16,863 bases of DNA from NCBI GenBank assembly GCA_029565415.1, contig JAKQOH010000013.1:1-16863 (forward strand), in the 5' to 3' direction. The stretch is from Candidatus Rifleibacteriota bacterium (lineage in GTDB: Bacteria; Riflebacteria; Ozemobacteria; Ozemobacterales; Ozemobacteraceae). Below the pieces are notes generated by a model. That model was not told the DNA's origin and ran no database searches. It was given only the letters and a program-made list of their open reading frames with translations. Positions 7,004-13,706 of this stretch are shown piece by piece; position 1 is the first letter of the stretch; the number at the start of each line of letters is the position of its first letter. The position numbers were made by a program, and so were the translations under genes.

Positions 7004-9114
7004 TGTCGATGGTTGCCCGCAAGCCGATGCCCTGCGCAGGTTCTCCCAAATCCGGAAGTGCGCTGGTCATCGTCGCGACGGGGCTGATCCTGGTATTCCT
7101 CGCGGGAAGCTGGTTTGCCCGGCACATGATCGCGATCCGGAACCAGACCCACCGGCAGGGCAGCCAGCAGCTCACCTGGAACTTCGTGCGGGGCCTCTCG
7201 ATCCTCGCCGCCCACAAGATCCAGTATGACCTCTTGTCCGGCTCTCCTTCGGATGACCGCCTGAAAACGGCTCTTTCCCTCCCGCTGGACAAACTGCGCG
7301 ACCTTTCCGCGATCGAGCTTGACCTCGCGGAACAGCCCGGCTCGCTCCGGGGACCGCTCGAACGCCTCGTCTCGCCCGTCGCGGCCCAAGGCAGGATTTC
7401 TCATACCATCACCTATACGTTGAATCGGGACGATTTCGAATTCTGCGGGGCGACGGCCTTTCCCCGCGAAAAACGCGGCCTGATCCGGCTCGTGATCGAA
7501 ACCGAGTTCAAGGGGGAGGCCGAGACTCATCTCTTCGCCATTCCCGTGCGCGTCGCAGCGACGGTGATTCCGGGGATCTCCAAATTCTCCCTTTTCCTCC
7601 AGGATGCGACTGACGGCGACGCGGGGGGCAAGAATTCAGGATTATTCAATATAATATCTACAGATATAGATGGAAAGTTGCGGCCGGGCTCTCGTGGAAA
7701 GCCGATCGTGCTCGAGAACGGCGATCTGGCGCGAGGGGACATCAAGTGGGAGAACTTTTTCAATAAGCCCGTGGGCCTTGTCTATCTCGGGGGAGGGGAT
7801 GTCATTCTCAACCTGGCCCGGGGCGAGAGCCGGACAGGGGACTACGGGGAGGCGTTCCATTTCTACGAGGTCAACTACGAGGGATTCTGGGACGGGCTGT
7901 ATGCGACGAAGATCGGCAACCATCCCACCCATGGGGCCTATGCCCTGATGAACTGGGACAAGGGGATCTGTGACGACTTCGCGACTCCGGAGGCGCGGGA
8001 GTGGTGGAGTTTCGTCATTTCCTCCCCTAATGCTGGTGACATGCGGCTCAATTCGGCGCTGAAGCTTTTCGGCACCGACAAGAAGCAGTCCCCCACCCTC
8101 GTGCTTGGCCGTGTGTTCCGGGGTCAGATCACGGCGCGGGCGTATAAAACCGCCGACGAGAGCCTGCCTTCCGCATTCTTCTACCATATCGAGGGGCTGG
8201 ATATGTGGCGCCGCGCTCTCGACGACAATCCCTGCATGGCTGCGGATGACGGGATCAATACGATCGCCCGCTTCGCCCGTGACGTCCTCGAACTGGAACC
8301 GGATGCGGCTTCTCTCGAGAAATATCAACAGAAATATGCCAGTGACTATTCCCACTACCCGTACAACTCCTCGCTTGCCTTCTACGCGACCAACAACATG
8401 GTTGCCGATGCCCCCTCGAAATTCGGCGGCGAGCTGGGGAAGCGGATGGAGGTCGACCGGACGAACCCCCTGCTCGACACGCTCCCCGCGGAGCTGCGGC
8501 CAGTGTTCGGAAACACGTCGACGGTTCCCTCGCTTCTGGCCTGCCTGAAAGGCGGGGATACCGTCGAACGGCGGATGGCCTGGTCGATCGATCTCGCAGG
8601 GAAGGCCGGCGCATTTCCCGAGTGTCTCGTTTCCCGCGGGCTGGCCCGCATGGAAGGGGAAACCCTGCATCTGAGCCTGAACGGGTGGATCAGGCTCGAG
8701 AGGGTGCCCGGCACCGGCCTTGTCTTCGACCGTCCCGTCGTCGTCGATGGCCCGGGTGGAATCCTTCTCGATCGCGGCTCCATCGTGATTCGCGCGCCGA
8801 TCGACGGCCGGGGGAATGCGAGCCGTCCCCCGACGATCCTGACGCTCGCGACGTGTGACGGCGACCTGACGGTCGAAACCGAGGGACGGGTCGATGCCGC
8901 GCTCGTCGCCCCCGGGCGGGTCTGCATCGGGAAGGGCGATCCCGGCCGGGTTTCCATCTGGGGCAGCGTCGCGGCCGGACGAATGGACCTGAAAACGGCG
9001 TCCGAAGGGGCCAGAATCCAGTACAACGCCGCCCTGGCCTGTCTGCCGCCCTATCTGGATGAAACACCCGCGCTTTCCTACAGCGTCGATCCGAACCCGA
9101 TCCTGGTCAAATGA
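7003..9114 (+). CDS. Large PilX-like pilus-assembly protein
   Basis: A 703-residue protein with one N-terminal membrane segment (about 18-38, GSALVIVATGLILVFLAGSW) preceded by a short basic stretch, in the manner of PilX-type minor pilin-associated proteins. It lacks the canonical G-F-T-L-x-E prepilin cleavage motif. The long exported part has no motif I can name. Near the C-terminus (about 585-690) there is a run of alternating beta-type sequence (GGILLDRGSIVIRAPI, LTVETEGRVDAALVAPG) like a small beta helix. The gene overlaps its neighbours on both sides (TGATG and ATGA), so the operon is tightly coupled. An unusually AT-rich stretch with rare ATA codons lies at 7637-7672. The PilX assignment rests on layout and context more than on sequence, and it could be a lineage-specific surface protein. 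Confidence 0.65.
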   Translation: MSMVARKPMPCAGSPKSGSALVIVATGLILVFLAGSWFARHMIAIRNQTHRQGSQQLTWNFVRGLSILAAHKIQYDLLSGSPSDDRLKTALSLPLDKLRDLSAIELDLAEQPGSLRGPLERLVSPVAAQGRISHTITYTLNRDDFEFCGATAFPREKRGLIRLVIETEFKGEAETHLFAIPVRVAATVIPGISKFSLFLQDATDGDAGGKNSGLFNIISTDIDGKLRPGSRGKPIVLENGDLARGDIKWENFFNKPVGLVYLGGGDVILNLARGESRTGDYGEAFHFYEVNYEGFWDGLYATKIGNHPTHGAYALMNWDKGICDDFATPEAREWWSFVISSPNAGDMRLNSALKLFGTDKKQSPTLVLGRVFRGQITARAYKTADESLPSAFFYHIEGLDMWRRALDDNPCMAADDGINTIARFARDVLELEPDAASLEKYQQKYASDYSHYPYNSSLAFYATNNMVADAPSKFGGELGKRMEVDRTNPLLDTLPAELRPVFGNTSTVPSLLACLKGGDTVERRMAWSIDLAGKAGAFPECLVSRGLARMEGETLHLSLNGWIRLERVPGTGLVFDRPVVVDGPGGILLDRGSIVIRAPIDGRGNASRPPTILTLATCDGDLTVETEGRVDAALVAPGRVCIGKGDPGRVSIWGSVAAGRMDLKTASEGARIQYNAALACLPPYLDETPALSYSVDPNPILVK

Positions 9115-9560
9115 GAATGAACATGCGCCTCTCTGCGGGAATGGGCATGGTGGAAATTGCTGTCGCGCTGCTGATCGTCGGCCTCGCGATGGTTCCCATC
9201 TATTCGATGATCACCCACGGCTCGTCCGGGACGGTTCAGACTAGTCAGGAGGTACAGGCCGCCATCTATGCGAACAACCTGCTCGAAGCCGTCAAAGCCG
9301 CGTCGGATTTCGACGACGACCCCCTGCTGCAGCCGTGCGAGTCGAGAGAAGTTCCGGAGCTTCTTGGAACCCAGTCCCGGCGGCTCGAGCCGATACCGAT
9401 GAATCCTCGGTTCAAACGCTTCCTTTCGGTGGCGGAGGAACGTCCGGATGGATATCCGTATCGCTATAAAATTATCCTCGCCGAGGTGCGATGGGACGGC
9501 CCCGGCGGCGTCAAAAGTCTCAGGATTCCCGGACTCGCCTTTGCGGGAGGCCGGCGATGA
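9111..9560 (+). CDS. Prepilin-like minor pilin (PilV/GspI type)
   Basis: A 149-residue type IV prepilin-like protein. The leader MRMNMRLSAG would be cut by prepilin peptidase after Gly10, leaving Met at +1 and Glu15 at the conserved +5 position, followed by the hydrophobic helix VEIAVALLIVGLAMVPIYSM. The following segment, with TSQEVQAAIYANNLLEAVK, matches the PilV/GspI pattern of a helix ending in an Ala-rich region before a small beta domain. ATG 9111 overlaps the preceding stop (ATGA). Other in-frame ATGs at 9117 and 9123 are possible starts and would shorten the leader only. It ends overlapping the next pilin gene by four bases. Confidence 0.83.
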   Translation: MRMNMRLSAGMGMVEIAVALLIVGLAMVPIYSMITHGSSGTVQTSQEVQAAIYANNLLEAVKAASDFDDDPLLQPCESREVPELLGTQSRRLEPIPMNPRFKRFLSVAEERPDGYPYRYKIILAEVRWDGPGGVKSLRIPGLAFAGGRR

Positions 9561-10123
9561 ACGGAAAAACTCACTTCCGACGCGCCTTCACCCTGGTCGA
9601 ACTCATCGTCGGGGCGATCATTCTGGCGGTGATCATGCTGATGGTCACCCGCCTGATTTCCGGGAGTATGAAGAGTTCGATGAAGGGCTCGTCCCATCTG
9701 AACAACATCCAGGCCGCTTCGCTGCTGCTGGCGCGGCTCGAGCAGGACATCCGCCGGGCGACGGAGCTGCAGATCGACGGGGATCAGCTCGAGGTGACCT
9801 TCTGGAACGACATCAACCGGGGGGCGCTGATCTCCGAGACGGCCGTCTTCCAGGCACGTCCGGACCGGATCGGCCTCGTGCGGCGTCAGGGGGCCGAGGA
9901 GCATCTGTTTTGCCCGGGGCTGATCGTCGAAGCCGTCGGCACGGGCACCCCGATCTTCGCCCCGGCAGGATTTGCTGCAGCGAAGACCGGGGTGCTCGTC
10001 AGGCTGAAAATCTCGAGCCCGAAGCATACCGAGCCGTTCGAGATCGAACGCGTGCTGTTCTGTGAAAACGTCGCTTCCAATACGGCCTTGCCGGGGTGGC
10101 GCCGCGACGAGCCGGGATCCTGA
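9557..10123 (+). CDS. Prepilin-like minor pilin (PilW/GspJ type)
   Basis: A 188-residue prepilin-like protein. The leader MNGKTHFRRA ends in Ala before FTLVELIVGAIILAVIML, so cleavage would give Phe at +1 and Glu15 at +5. Ala instead of Gly at -1 is tolerated in some prepilins. The rest, with QAASLLLARLEQDIRRATEL and later beta segments, is typical of PilW/GspJ-type proteins. The start ATG 9557 overlaps the previous stop (ATGA), with GGGAGG at 9545-9550. A longer open frame begins at 9491, but it lacks the leader form. It ends the operon, converging on the next gene with an 11-base gap. The pilus ATPase, platform and major pilin are not in this window. Confidence 0.87.
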   Translation: MNGKTHFRRAFTLVELIVGAIILAVIMLMVTRLISGSMKSSMKGSSHLNNIQAASLLLARLEQDIRRATELQIDGDQLEVTFWNDINRGALISETAVFQARPDRIGLVRRQGAEEHLFCPGLIVEAVGTGTPIFAPAGFAAAKTGVLVRLKISSPKHTEPFEIERVLFCENVASNTALPGWRRDEPGS

Positions 10124-10134
10124 CCGGGGGCGGG

Positions 10135-11157
10135 TTACAGCGGCTTGCGGCTGATTTCCAGACCGCTCATCGCCGTCTCGCTCACGCCGGACGGCCGGAC
10201 GAACCAGAGACTCCCCGTGGCCACATCGAACGTGCCGTCCCATTCCCCGATCGGAAGCGAGAGGAAGGGGGATGCGTGGCCTGTGCCATCGACACGCAGA
10301 ACCGTCATGCGGATATCACTCGAGTCCGACCCGAGATAGAGCTTGCCGTAGGAAATTCCGTCTTCGGGTTCGTTGGCGTCCGGCTCTCCAGGCATCGGAG
10401 GATACATCAGGAGCAGGGCCGTCCCGTCGGGCTGCATGCCGATGAGATTCGGAACGCCCGGATCGAGCATGACGCGGCGAGAGGTTCCCGGGGATTCCCG
10501 TTGTTCCGACATCTCCGAGCGGGGTGCCACGGGGGTTTCCTCGATGAGAATCCCCTGCGCATCCTGGTCCAGGGCCATCGTGAAGCCGCCGTCGGGCATC
10601 GGGACGAACGTGACCGGGCAGGGATACGAGTTGATCAGTTGGCCGTCGGGGCCGCAGACATACAGGGTCTGCGCCGGCCGGTCGTGGATGAAGAAGTTCC
10701 CGGTCGGTCCGACGGCGAACCGGTACTGCAGGCCCGGTAACGCCACGCTCAACCCCCCGAGAGGGATGGTCCGCGGCGTGCCGGCTTTCCGTTCCATATA
10801 CCCCATGGCCGTTTCCGCGTCGTCGAATGCCAGGATCGAGTGTTCGCCGAGCAGATACGTCTTTCCATCCGGACAAAAAGAGATCATGAACCGCCCTTCG
10901 GGAAAAGCAAGGGTTTTCACCGGCTTGTTCGCCGCGAGATCGTGGATCAGCAGCTTGCGGGCTTCGAGATCCTGGATCAGCGCGTTGGGCCACCGGACCG
11001 TGAGAAGGAACTCGGAGCCGGCATTCCGGCCGTCCGTCGGTTTCGCATACGGGATCCGGGCAACGGTCTCCCCCGAGTCGGCAACCGGGATGTCGACGGC
11101 TGCGGCGCACGTGATCAGGCACAGGACGAAAAGAGAACATGAGAGGATATATTTCAT
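10135..11157 (-). CDS. Secreted propeller-like hypothetical protein
   Basis: A 340-residue protein with a Sec signal peptide (MKYILSCSLFVLCLITCAAA, cleavage likely near residue 20). The body contains repeated short beta-rich units with Asp/Gly turns (SFCPDGKTYLL, CGPDGQLINSY, MQPDGTALLLM, LRVDGTGHASPFLSLP), which suggests a six- or seven-bladed beta-propeller of NHL/YncE style. I cannot assign a known family or catalytic residues. GGAG precedes the ATG. It lies 25 bases downstream of the transglutaminase gene on the same strand and is very probably cotranscribed from that gene's promoter. Confidence 0.75.
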   Translation of the reverse strand: MKYILSCSLFVLCLITCAAAVDIPVADSGETVARIPYAKPTDGRNAGSEFLLTVRWPNALIQDLEARKLLIHDLAANKPVKTLAFPEGRFMISFCPDGKTYLLGEHSILAFDDAETAMGYMERKAGTPRTIPLGGLSVALPGLQYRFAVGPTGNFFIHDRPAQTLYVCGPDGQLINSYPCPVTFVPMPDGGFTMALDQDAQGILIEETPVAPRSEMSEQRESPGTSRRVMLDPGVPNLIGMQPDGTALLLMYPPMPGEPDANEPEDGISYGKLYLGSDSSDIRMTVLRVDGTGHASPFLSLPIGEWDGTFDVATGSLWFVRPSGVSETAMSGLEISRKPL

Positions 11158-11182
11158 GAGAAATTCTCCAGTATTTCGGGAA

Positions 11183-12676
11183 TCAGAAGCTGAGTTCGAC
11201 TTTTTTCATGATCGATCCGAGCGCGCGGAAGGAGTTGAGCTGGCCGACGGCGTTGCGAGAGCTCGTCGTGTCGAGCCCCACCCATTTCCCGTCGACGTAG
11301 GCATAGGCCCACACGTGGCCGCCCCGCAAGCCGCTGCGCCAGACGCAGGAGGTGCAGTGGCCATACTGGGCCGGAATGCCGCAGGCCCGCAGGAGGCTGA
11401 CGAGCACGTGCGCCTGGTCGGTGCAGTTGCCGCTCATGGACGAAAGGGTTCCGAGTGCGCCTTTCCGGGTGTTGGCGTAATACTGGTAGGTGATCTTCCT
11501 GCCGAAATTGAAGATGTTTCGCACCGTTTCCATCGCCGTCTTCCCCTTCAGTTGCTTCGCCTTGGCGACGATGGTCGCATTGTTCGCCGGCGACCCCTTC
11601 GACGAGGCAAGGTATTTCTCATACCCTGCCGGCGCCCAGGACGTCTTGCCCGGTTGGGACGAAGCCTGGGTCGAAGGCGTCGGAGTGCCCGCCGATGCTG
11701 CGATGCTTCCGGTGCCGATGAGCTTCGCGCAGAGAGCCTGGTCGGCCACGCCGGTGACCGGAAGACCGTGATCACGCTGGTATTCCATGACGCCCAGCTT
11801 GGTGTAGGGCCCGAACCAGCCGTCGACACGGCAGTTGCGCCGTTTGCCGGTGTTGTCGAGATAGTAATAGTAGCCCGCCTTGATCAGCGCGCTCTGCAGG
11901 GCGGCCACTCGGGCCGAGGATTGCGAGGTGTCGTTCTTCGCCGTGCTGACGAGAGCCTCTTCCCCCGCGGATTCGCTCTTCGAGCCGGACGAACTCGCCA
12001 TCCCGCCACGGCCGACGATCTCGGCGATCTGCTTCGCGAGGATCGGCACCCGCTTCGGGTTGTTACAGGGCTTCGTATGCTCGGGAGACTCGGCGACGAA
12101 CATTCCATTCGATGTGATATAATCATAGGGGTTCTCGAGCCCCTTGAAGGATGCGCCGGAGAAGTTGTCGTCCCAGGCTTTGGGGAGAAACTTCATGCCC
12201 TTCAACTGGTAGGGGGAGAGGTTCAGGAAGATGAGCCCCTTGATCCGGTTCTTCGTCCAATAGCTGCGAAGATACCCCTTCTTTCCCAGGGCCATGTCGC
12301 GGAACGTTCCCGCGCAGACGCCTGAGGCGGCGGTCACGAGCCAGTGATCCGGAGGCATGTTCTTGATGGACAGCACGTGGTCGTTCGGCCCGCTGCAGTA
12401 GGGCGAGATGATGACGGTGATGCCGTATTTTTCCAGTTCGGCCTTGAACAGCTTCATCAGCGCCATATCCTTGGATTTGGTGACGAGGCCGTCGGTGTTG
12501 AGATACACCCTCGCCGAGGTCTCCTGGGAGGCGTTCGACGGGGCCGCGGACGTCACGCCGGTGATCGGATGCTTGGAGAGCACGTCGGCGGCCGATCCCG
12601 CCAGGCAGGTGCCGGTTCCGAACAGGCACGATACGGCCAGCAGGATGATCATGAACGATCGCAAGAGCGCATTCAT
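11183..12676 (-). CDS. Secreted transglutaminase-like protein with peptidoglycan-binding domain
   Basis: A 497-residue exported protein. The signal peptide is about 1-27 (cleavage near CLAG). Residues about 55-222 form an alpha/beta domain with VYLNTDGLV, SGVCAGTFRDMA and AWDDNFSGASFKGLENPYDY. Residues about 255-320 are a peptidoglycan-binding (PG_binding_1) domain: ALQSALIKAGYYYY, VDGWFGPYTKLGVMEYQRDH, GLPVTGVAD. Residues about 363-497 are a transglutaminase-like fold with the triad Cys418 (GNCTDQAH), His454 (GGHVWAYAY) and Asp469 (GLDTTSSRN). It probably cleaves or forms an amide bond at the cell wall. I chose ATG 12676 because it gives a proper signal peptide and has GGGAG upstream; an ATG 14 codons earlier lacks both. 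From memory the first and last domains resemble methanogen cell-wall transglutaminases. Confidence 0.85.
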   Translation of the reverse strand: MNALLRSFMIILLAVSCLFGTGTCLAGSAADVLSKHPITGVTSAAPSNASQETSARVYLNTDGLVTKSKDMALMKLFKAELEKYGITVIISPYCSGPNDHVLSIKNMPPDHWLVTAASGVCAGTFRDMALGKKGYLRSYWTKNRIKGLIFLNLSPYQLKGMKFLPKAWDDNFSGASFKGLENPYDYITSNGMFVAESPEHTKPCNNPKRVPILAKQIAEIVGRGGMASSSGSKSESAGEEALVSTAKNDTSQSSARVAALQSALIKAGYYYYLDNTGKRRNCRVDGWFGPYTKLGVMEYQRDHGLPVTGVADQALCAKLIGTGSIAASAGTPTPSTQASSQPGKTSWAPAGYEKYLASSKGSPANNATIVAKAKQLKGKTAMETVRNIFNFGRKITYQYYANTRKGALGTLSSMSGNCTDQAHVLVSLLRACGIPAQYGHCTSCVWRSGLRGGHVWAYAYVDGKWVGLDTTSSRNAVGQLNSFRALGSIMKKVELSF

Positions 12677-12721
12677 AAGCTTCTCCCGAAAATGGATTTC
12701 ATCGATGGTGTTCATCACGAT

Positions 12722-12748
12722 ATTCGCACGGACCGAACGATGGTTACA
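12722..12748 (-). promoter_or_regulatory. ECF-type promoter of the transglutaminase operon
   Basis: On the - strand TGTAACC (12748-12742), 16 bases, then GAAT (12725-12722). It begins three bases past the stop codon of the upstream gene. The predicted start near 12715 gives a leader of about 40 bases. Elements and spacing equal those at the FecR operon. Confidence 0.65.
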
Positions 12749-12751
12749 GAA

Positions 12752-13663
12752 CTATTCGAGAAACAGTTCCGGCGAGAGAACCTGGCCGTTCGGGGGCGGC
12801 ACGTTTTCGAGGCTGTGAATCTCGCGGAACGTGCATCTGGCCGGGGCTTCGGGGTCGCGCATCAGGATCAGGCCGAAGTCCTCCCATTTCCCGGTGCGGT
12901 GATAGGCTTCGAAGATCGTGCGCAGGATGTCGGTGACGTCGAGCTCGACCTCGGCGGCCCCCTTCCGGGGAAGGGTCCCCCAGGCGCGGGGCTGGTAGAA
13001 ATAATCGCCGCCGGCGTTTGCCCAGGGGAGTTCGCCCGTCGCCATCGTCCAACTGCAGCCGCGCTCGTGCCGGGTGTTTCGGCCGCGCGAGCCGGTGCCC
13101 TCCTCGAAGGGGCGCGCCAAGGCAAACGCCACGAGCGGGACATCCTCGCGGGCATCCCCGTCGGCAAAGACGCGCAGAACGAGCGTGGCCCGGCCGGGAG
13201 TCCAGGCGGCGGGATCGATCCCCGCTTCCAGACAGGCTTCGGGAATGTCGAACCGTACGAGATACCGGAGGCCGGTCACCGTATACCAGGATCCGATCGG
13301 TCCGCGGAACTGGCCGCCGGCATTCGCGGCCGACCGCCGGTTGGGGGAGGCATCGTTGGGCCCCCGGATGAACGCATCCCGGCCCCGTCGCACGACGACC
13401 TTCGCAGGCCGCGACCGGCCCGGAACGGCAGGCCAGCCGATCGACCTCAGACAGGACGGGCAGATCACCGCCGCATCGGGAACCGCCAGGGTGCAGGCCG
13501 GACACGGCTTCGCCGTCGCGGGAGAAACGGCCGCGATGATATATAATAATATCAATAATACGATGTCGCATGCGAGATGACCGCGAAACCCGGATGCCTG
13601 GCTTTCCGGTCCCCGGGCGGGGGCCGGGCCATGGCCGGAGGGTCGCGGCGTGTCAGCGTTCAT
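12752..13663 (-). CDS. Zinc-ribbon and DNRLRE-domain exported protein
   Basis: About 303 residues if started at the ATG at 13663. An N-terminal polar stretch of about 31 residues precedes a hydrophobic segment (CDIVLLILLYIIAAVSPATA) that acts as signal peptide or anchor. Directly after it is a zinc ribbon, CPAC-x10-CPSC. The remainder (about 220 residues) resembles a DNRLRE domain, a jelly-roll type module found on secreted and surface proteins: DAFIRGPNDAS, LRYLVRFDIPE, VELDVTDILRTIFE, FGLILM and a final REIHSLEN. No ribosome-binding site is visible at the chosen ATG. The frame is open further up to 13768, but that would overlap the HEAT gene. The true start is uncertain. It follows the HEAT-TPR gene by about 43 bases. 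Confidence 0.68.
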   Translation of the reverse strand: MNADTPRPSGHGPAPARGPESQASGFRGHLACDIVLLILLYIIAAVSPATAKPCPACTLAVPDAAVICPSCLRSIGWPAVPGRSRPAKVVVRRGRDAFIRGPNDASPNRRSAANAGGQFRGPIGSWYTVTGLRYLVRFDIPEACLEAGIDPAAWTPGRATLVLRVFADGDAREDVPLVAFALARPFEEGTGSRGRNTRHERGCSWTMATGELPWANAGGDYFYQPRAWGTLPRKGAAEVELDVTDILRTIFEAYHRTGKWEDFGLILMRDPEAPARCTFREIHSLENVPPPNGQVLSPELFLE

Positions 13664-13706
13664 CGTGGCTGTCGGGCAGTGTGCGGCAACGTGGCCGGTC
13701 GGCGGC

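Noticed and set aside
10133..10139. Another TGTAACC-like word (GGTTACA on + strand)
   Set aside because: It lies in the stop region of the propeller-like gene, lacks AAT at the 16-base spacing and faces the end of a convergent gene, so it is not a promoter of the set.
10373..12325. A 650-codon open frame on the + strand opposite the transglutaminase and propeller genes
   Set aside because: It is antisense to two well-supported genes, a usual by-product of high GC; no motif or ribosome-binding site.
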